A stretch of 64,000 bases of DNA, taken from an uncultured Woeseiaceae bacterium (GTDB taxonomy: Bacteria; Pseudomonadota; Gammaproteobacteria; Steroidobacterales; Woeseiaceae). The notes under the pieces were generated by a model. That model had not been told where the DNA came from and did no database searches. It was given only the letters and a program-made list of their open reading frames with translations. The position numbers and the translations under genes were made by a program. This document shows positions 58,807-64,000 of this stretch, one piece after another. The first letter of the stretch is position 1, and the number at the start of each line of letters is the position of its first letter. The stretch spans positions 1-64,000 of the forward strand of contig CAJQPL010000026.1 of NCBI GenBank assembly GCA_905480215.1, written 5' to 3'.

Positions 58807-59006
58807 GATACGGCTTTTTCGTTCGAGCGGAAAGGGCTTTCATATCAGCGCCCGGGAGCCCTATATGAATATGTGACGTTCTTCGGACCGCACCTGCAGT
58901 TCAAATTGATTGCAATCCAGAAGATTGGATTCCATGATGGATGCATCTCGATTTGAGCAGGATTCAAACGCTTTGGTTACGACATGGATAACATTGGGCG
59001 CGCGTA

Positions 59007-59936
59007 GTGCAAGCTGATAGCCTCACGTTGCGGAACGCGTTTGGAAGTTTCATGACCGGGGTCACCGTAGTCACTGCACGAGTTGATGGTGAGGCGCCGG
59101 TTGGCTTCACGGCCAACTCTTTTGCGTCCGTGTCATTGCAACCACCACTACTCCTGGTCTGTCCGGCCAAAGTACTTAGTTCATATGCAATTTTCGAGCG
59201 TTGCGAGCATTTCGCAGTGACTGTATTAGCTGAAGATCAGGGCGCACTTGCCAATTTATTCGCCAGTGGTAGTGGCAATCGTTTCAGTGAAATCGAGTGG
59301 CAACCTGATGCGAGCGGTTGCCCGATATTTGCGGGTGCAGCTGCAACATTTTCAATGCGTGTACACGAGCGCGTCGATGCGGGTGATCATCTGATAATGA
59401 TTGGTGAGGTAGAAGCTTACGAATGCACTGGCAAGGCCGGGCTCGGGTATTCCAATGAAGGATTTTTCAGTCTCGGACTGGAACGTCGAGCGGCAGATGT
59501 TCCACGCAGTAGTGACGTTACGGTAGGCGCTATTGTTGCATTCGAAGACAAGGTGTTGCTACTGCGCACTGGAGACAAATGGTATCCGCCTCAAGTTGAA
59601 TCGGCCGGACGCCGGGGCTCGCTGACTGCAATAAGATACTATCTTGCTGCGGCCGGCATTGAAGCCGATTTTGGCCCGGTCTACACGGTATTCGATAGTC
59701 AAAGTGATGCTGCGGTCTTCACCTACTATCGAGCTAGCGTTGAATCGCCACCACCTGCTGCATTCGGTGAGCTTGTGCCAGTCGACGATTTGACCTCGTT
59801 GAATTACAGAAGCGATGCGATCGGCGACATGATGCGTCGCTATGCGGTGGAGTATCGCCAAGGCGTGTTTCGCTTGCATGTAGACGAAGAGTTGCAGGGT
59901 GATGCACATTTGATTGGAGAAGATATAACACTTTGA
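59007..59936 (+). CDS. Flavin reductase (FMN-binding split barrel) with C-terminal degenerate Nudix-like domain
   Basis: LRNAFGSFMTGVTVVTARVDGEAPVGFTANSFASVSLQPPLLLVCPAKVLSSY; tail VTVGAIVAFEDKVLLLRTGDKWYPPQVESAGRRGSLTAIRYYLAAAGIEADFG. Confidence 0.85.
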   Translation: MQADSLTLRNAFGSFMTGVTVVTARVDGEAPVGFTANSFASVSLQPPLLLVCPAKVLSSYAIFERCEHFAVTVLAEDQGALANLFASGSGNRFSEIEWQPDASGCPIFAGAAATFSMRVHERVDAGDHLIMIGEVEAYECTGKAGLGYSNEGFFSLGLERRAADVPRSSDVTVGAIVAFEDKVLLLRTGDKWYPPQVESAGRRGSLTAIRYYLAAAGIEADFGPVYTVFDSQSDAAVFTYYRASVESPPPAAFGELVPVDDLTSLNYRSDAIGDMMRRYAVEYRQGVFRLHVDEELQGDAHLIGEDITL

Positions 59937-60349
59937 AATTGATCGATGCGCTCATCTTACGCGCGCACTCGTCCGCGAAGCGTCGATAAACAGCGAATGG
60001 ACGAATCTGTATAAACGATCGCGCACGATGGAAGTCAAGTATTCCATGAACGCAATACGGCATATCAATAGTCTATCGTGACCTGGCTCGCCGAGAAGCG
60101 AAAGCAGCCTGCTGCAGCGCTTGCCAACTCAGCAGCCCGCTGGTAACTTTTACAACAAGACTGACATCACAAGAAAAGACGTAGTCGGGTTCTTCAATGA
60201 ATCTGGGTGCGGTCATACCGCCCACATTCAATGCTTCCGAACGCTGATAATGACAATAATATGACGGTCAAAATCGTAAACTCTGTGCACGCTACGCACA
60301 GCTCATGGGCGCTTGGATCCGATATTCGTTGTGCGGGACAAAGCTAGCG

Positions 60350-62032
60350 ATGAATACGCTGTTTAATACACATTGGCCCCTGTTGGAAAAGGCTCTGGAC
60401 GTTTGCGTGCATCGATATTCGTGGACTGCCTTTCCGGAATCTCCCAGCAGCAAGATTCACGGCAGCGAAATACCCAAGGCAGCGATTGCGAAATTTGATG
60501 ATCTACTCGGTCATCCTTTCGATCTCGACATGCCAGGAATCATAGGCAGCATTGGTGAGGAAGTGTCGCCGTTTACAGAACAGCCCCTTGGAATTAAGTA
60601 TCCAGATGTTGATCCGGAGCAACTATTCGCCGCTGCCGCAGTAGCCCGTGAGGATTGGAGCGCCCGACCGATGCAGGAACGTGTTGGCATTTGCCTCGAG
60701 ATCTTGCATCGCCTCGGCCAGTCAGAGGCGCTATTCCTTAACGCGCATGCGACGGTGCACACGGCCGGGCAAAGTTTCATTATGGCTTTCGCTGGTTGCG
60801 GTGCAAATTCACTGGACCGTGGTTTGGAGGCGCTTGCTTATGCATACAAGGCGATGAGCGATGTGCCGGAGACAGCATCCTGGCAGCGACAATTTGGTCC
60901 GACAATTGAAAGCAAACTTGAAAAGCGCTTTCGGCTGATGCCGCGTGGCACAGGAGTCGCGATTACCTGTGCGACCTTCCCGCAGTGGAATGGCTATCCC
61001 GCAATCATGGCAAATCTCGCGACGGGTAATGCCACAATTGTAAAGCCACACCCCAGAACAACGTTACCGGTCGCAATGTTTGTGCGAACGATGCGCGAGG
61101 TTCTAGTCGAGAATGCTTGCGATCCTAACTTGATCACGATGGCCGCCGACTCCGAGAGTGATCCCATCACGATGAAGCTAATGCAACATGCAGATGCGGC
61201 AATCATCGATTTTACGGGTGGCCCGACATTCGGCCGCTGGATTGAAGAAAATTGCACGCGATCTTTGGTATACACAGAAACGGCGGGCTGCAACTCAGTC
61301 GTAATAGATTCGTCTGACAACTTCGACGAGATGTGTCGCTGGATTGCGCATTCAATGTGCCAGGCGTCAGCACAAATGTGTACCAGCGTGCAAAATATAT
61401 TCGTCCCCCGAGACGGCATTGAATCGGACGACGGGCATAAATCTTTCGATGAAGTTTGCAGTTCTATCGTTGCTGCCGTCGACAAGTTCGCTGGCAATCC
61501 GAAGGTTGCGGCAGGACTGTGTGGGACGCTGGTTGATAAGAAAATCTATGCTGCCATCGACAAAATGGCGAATGCGGTTAGGGCGCGTGGCCGAATTCTT
61601 CGCGAGTCAGCGCGTTATGCGCACCCTGAATTCGACAACGCGAGGACGGCGACTCCGCTAGTTCTGCAAGTCGATGCCAGTGACAAAGACCTGTATGCGC
61701 AAGAGCATTTCGGGCCGATATCCTTTCTCATCGCCACGGACAGCTCAGAACATGCCTTGCAGCGGGCAACGGATGATGTGCGAAGTCACGGCGCAATTAC
61801 TTCTCACGTGTATTCTTCCGATGAGGACTTTCTGCGCCGAGCCGAAAACGCCTATCATCAAGCTGGCGCATCTTTATCTTGCAATTTGATCGGTATGCCT
61901 ATTAACTTTGCCGCGGCTTATAGCGATTATCACGTTACCGGCCTAAACCCGGCGGGCAATGCCTGCCTATCCGATCTCGCTTTCGTCAGTAGTCGATTCC
62001 GCATCGTGCAGACTCGCTCGCCGGCGAAATAA
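60350..62032 (+). CDS. paaN: Aldehyde dehydrogenase family protein, PaaN-like
   Basis: TLFNTHWPLLEKALDVCVHRYSWTAFPESPSSKIHG; GTGVAITCATFPQWNGYPAIMANLATGNATIVKPHPRTTLP; CQASAQMCTSVQNIFVP. Start moved to 60350. Confidence 0.8.
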   Translation: MNTLFNTHWPLLEKALDVCVHRYSWTAFPESPSSKIHGSEIPKAAIAKFDDLLGHPFDLDMPGIIGSIGEEVSPFTEQPLGIKYPDVDPEQLFAAAAVAREDWSARPMQERVGICLEILHRLGQSEALFLNAHATVHTAGQSFIMAFAGCGANSLDRGLEALAYAYKAMSDVPETASWQRQFGPTIESKLEKRFRLMPRGTGVAITCATFPQWNGYPAIMANLATGNATIVKPHPRTTLPVAMFVRTMREVLVENACDPNLITMAADSESDPITMKLMQHADAAIIDFTGGPTFGRWIEENCTRSLVYTETAGCNSVVIDSSDNFDEMCRWIAHSMCQASAQMCTSVQNIFVPRDGIESDDGHKSFDEVCSSIVAAVDKFAGNPKVAAGLCGTLVDKKIYAAIDKMANAVRARGRILRESARYAHPEFDNARTATPLVLQVDASDKDLYAQEHFGPISFLIATDSSEHALQRATDDVRSHGAITSHVYSSDEDFLRRAENAYHQAGASLSCNLIGMPINFAAAYSDYHVTGLNPAGNACLSDLAFVSSRFRIVQTRSPAK

Positions 62033-62052
62033 TACAAGCAACCCGGATTTCA

Positions 62053-63051
62053 ATGTCTCCACAGTTCAAGGCCAATGCGACACCCACCGAGGAAGACGGC
62101 AAGTCGCTCAGTGCAGAGCTTATCTCAAACTTGATCTTGAATAGTCCGGTCGCACAGGCGCTCGCGCTAATTGGTGACCGGTGGGCCTTTCTCATCATTC
62201 GCGATATCTATCAAGGCGCACGGCAGTTCGAAGAGTTGCGCCGCCTCAGTGGCGCGGCCCGCGGCACATTGACATCGAGATTGAAACGACTGGTCGAGAA
62301 CGGAATCTTGTATCGTAATCCGTATCGTGATGCTCCAGTTCGCTACGAGTACCGTCTGACAGATAAAGGACTTGGTTTATATCCGGTCGTTCTAAATGTT
62401 TGGGAGTGGGAAACAAAGTGGGGTGAAGGAGAGCATATTCCCTTGCAGCTCACTCATTCGACCTGCGGTAAATCGATGCATCCAATTTATCGATGCAGGC
62501 ACTGCCATGCTAAGGCGCGAATAGAGGAGTTCCGTTTTCGAGCTGGACAAGATCGATCGCCTGGCAAGAAGGTACCGCCGCGCTTTCAGCGTCGGTCAAA
62601 GTCTCGCAGCAGTGTGGGCGCGGACGTCGACCAACGGTTTTTTCACTACCTTGATGTTATCGGCGACCGCTGGACCTCATTGGTATTGGCGGCCGCATTT
62701 TTTGGCTTGCAACGTTACGATCAGATACTCGAAGCTATTGGAATCGCGACCAATATTCTCTCCGACAGGCTTAAGTTGCTTGTTGACGCGGGGGTGCTGG
62801 TCAAACTGCAGTATCAAGACAAGCCAGCACGCTACGAATACCATCTCACCGACAAAGGTCGTGATCTGTACGTGCCAACGCTCGCGATGCATGAATGGGG
62901 CAACCGCTGGCTGATTCGTGACAAGGAACGATCTATGGTGTTGCATCACCAGCTATGCGGGAAAAACTTCGAGAGCGAGATCGTCTGTAGCGAGTGCGAC
63001 GGCCTGGTCGCGTCATCCAACGTGGTATATGGAAGCGCTGACGCAGACTAA
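62053..63051 (+). CDS. Tandem-duplicated HxlR-family transcriptional regulator
   Basis: Two HxlR HTH units: ALIGDRWAFLIIRDIYQGARQFEELRRLSGAARGTLTSRLKRLVENGIL... and DVIGDRWTSLVLAAAFFGLQRYDQILEAIGIATNILSDRLKLLVDAGVL..., each followed by a CxnCxxC segment. Confidence 0.9.
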   Translation: MSPQFKANATPTEEDGKSLSAELISNLILNSPVAQALALIGDRWAFLIIRDIYQGARQFEELRRLSGAARGTLTSRLKRLVENGILYRNPYRDAPVRYEYRLTDKGLGLYPVVLNVWEWETKWGEGEHIPLQLTHSTCGKSMHPIYRCRHCHAKARIEEFRFRAGQDRSPGKKVPPRFQRRSKSRSSVGADVDQRFFHYLDVIGDRWTSLVLAAAFFGLQRYDQILEAIGIATNILSDRLKLLVDAGVLVKLQYQDKPARYEYHLTDKGRDLYVPTLAMHEWGNRWLIRDKERSMVLHHQLCGKNFESEIVCSECDGLVASSNVVYGSADAD

Positions 63052-63181
63052 CGGCGCCAGACGTCAAATTCGCGAAACAATTGATAATCGAGCTCCCGAG
63101 CGATACTCTCTATAGTCTTATTATGAAAGCGAGTCTGGTGGCTATGGTCTGGACGCCAGCAGTGGATTGCAGGGTTTTTCA

Positions 63182-64000
63182 ATGACAAATCGAGTTTATC
63201 TCCTTGGTGGCTACCAAACGGACTTCTCCCAGAATTGGTCAAGAAATGGGGAAGAGATCTATGATGGATTCAGGAATACGGTAGAGGCAGGCTTGCAGTC
63301 TGCCGCTCTTGATCCTGAAGATATCGATGTCTCTCACGTAGGCAATTTCGCCGCGGAGCTGTTTTGCAACCAAGGGCATCTGGGCGGATTTTTTGCCGCG
63401 CTACATCCTGCATTTTCAGGTTTGCCAGCATCGCGCCACGAAGCCGCCTGCGCATCCGGAAGCATCGCTGCACTTTCGGCGGCTGCGGAAATTGAAGCGG
63501 GCCGATACGGCGTTGCTGCAGTTATCGGCATAGAGCAGATGCGTAACGTACCTGGCAAGACTGCAGCGGAATATATCGGCGGCCCCGCTATGTGGAGTGG
63601 ACACGAGTGCACCGACGTTACCTACCCGTGGCCCCATCTCTTTAGCGAACTGGCAAAAGAGTACGACAGCCGATACGGAATTGAGCAAGAACATTTGGCT
63701 GCCATTGCCAAATCCAATTTTGCGAACGCGAAGCGAAATCCAAATGCGCAAACACGGAAATGGCAGTTTACCGAGCAGAGTTTCGAAGAAGATGACGAAG
63801 CTAATCCGGTTATCGAAGGGCGTATGCGTAAACAAGACTGTGGTCAGATAAGCGACGGCGCTGCGATCGTATTCTTAGCCAGCGCCGAACGCGCCGCAGA
63901 ATATGCCAAACGTCGCGGTATCTCAATCGACGACCTGGCGTATATCAAGGGTTGGGGACACCGCACGGCGCCGATCAGCTATGCGCAGAAAATTAGCGAG
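63182..64000 (+). CDS. Thiolase-family (acetyl-CoA acetyltransferase/SCP-x-like) protein, 3' end beyond window
   Basis: Manual translation MTNRVYLLGGYQTDFSQNWSRNGEEIYDGFRNTVEAGLQSAALDPEDIDVSHVGNF...SRHEAACASGSIAALSAAAEIEAGRYGVAAVIGIEQM...RKQDCGQISDGAAIVFLAS; nucleophile Cys context AACASGS. Absent from ORF track (open at edge). Confidence 0.85.
   Translation, partial: MTNRVYLLGGYQTDFSQNWSRNGEEIYDGFRNTVEAGLQSAALDPEDIDVSHVGNFAAELFCNQGHLGGFFAALHPAFSGLPASRHEAACASGSIAALSAAAEIEAGRYGVAAVIGIEQMRNVPGKTAAEYIGGPAMWSGHECTDVTYPWPHLFSELAKEYDSRYGIEQEHLAAIAKSNFANAKRNPNAQTRKWQFTEQSFEEDDEANPVIEGRMRKQDCGQISDGAAIVFLASAERAAEYAKRRGISIDDLAYIKGWGHRTAPISYAQKISE

Noticed and set aside
60073-60216. 47-codon minus-strand ORF MTAPRFIEEPDYVFSCDVSLVVKVTSGLLSWQALQQAAFASRRARSR
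   Set aside because: Isolated, no clear RBS or neighbour coupling; cannot exclude a gene remnant but not supportable as a feature.
1-64000. CRISPR arrays, prophage, transposases, restriction or other defence systems, tRNA/rRNA
   Set aside because: No direct-repeat/spacer arrays, integrase/transposase motifs, known defence domains or RNA gene signatures were recognised by reading; tRNAscan and DefenseFinder would be the decisive checks.

Overview
Gene-dense window (about 55 protein-coding genes on both strands) from what looks like a marine-type gammaproteobacterium; the taxon is inferred from gene content only. No rRNA, tRNA, CRISPR array, prophage or transposase was recognised. Main blocks: (i) partial urease accessory gene ureD at the left edge (missing from the ORF track), head-to-head with a three-gene glucosylglycerate cassette (phosphatase, synthase, GH13_18 phosphorylase); (ii) a Tat-exported aminotransferase and a compact operon containing a hidden 42-codon membrane ORF; (iii) AraC regulator, AsmA, MaoC, and a SnoaL/P450/enoyl-CoA hydratase group; (iv) a lysine-rich microprotein and an orphan SulP-type STAS domain, followed by a structured leader-like region before an orphan response regulator; (v) many exported or lipoprotein versions of usually cytosolic enzyme folds; (vi) FadD-like ligase, Crp/Fnr regulator and a GPH transporter; (vii) a co-directional cluster aceE-like E1 / ECH / class III aminotransferase / Baeyer-Villiger monooxygenase / hydrolase / SDR, divergent from Lrp / MFS / Cys-Met-metabolism PLP enzyme (mde-like arrangement); (viii) an mtnA / nucleoside phosphorylase / class II aldolase cassette resembling the DHAP shunt for MTA or 5'-deoxyadenosine salvage; (ix) K+ channel, AI-2E transporter and an OMF/HlyD/DUF2955 efflux set; (x) a TMADH-like flavoenzyme divergent from a flavin reductase with a degenerate Nudix-like tail, PaaN-like ALDH, tandem HxlR regulator and a thiolase running off the right edge. 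All product calls come from reading translated motifs; no database search was run.
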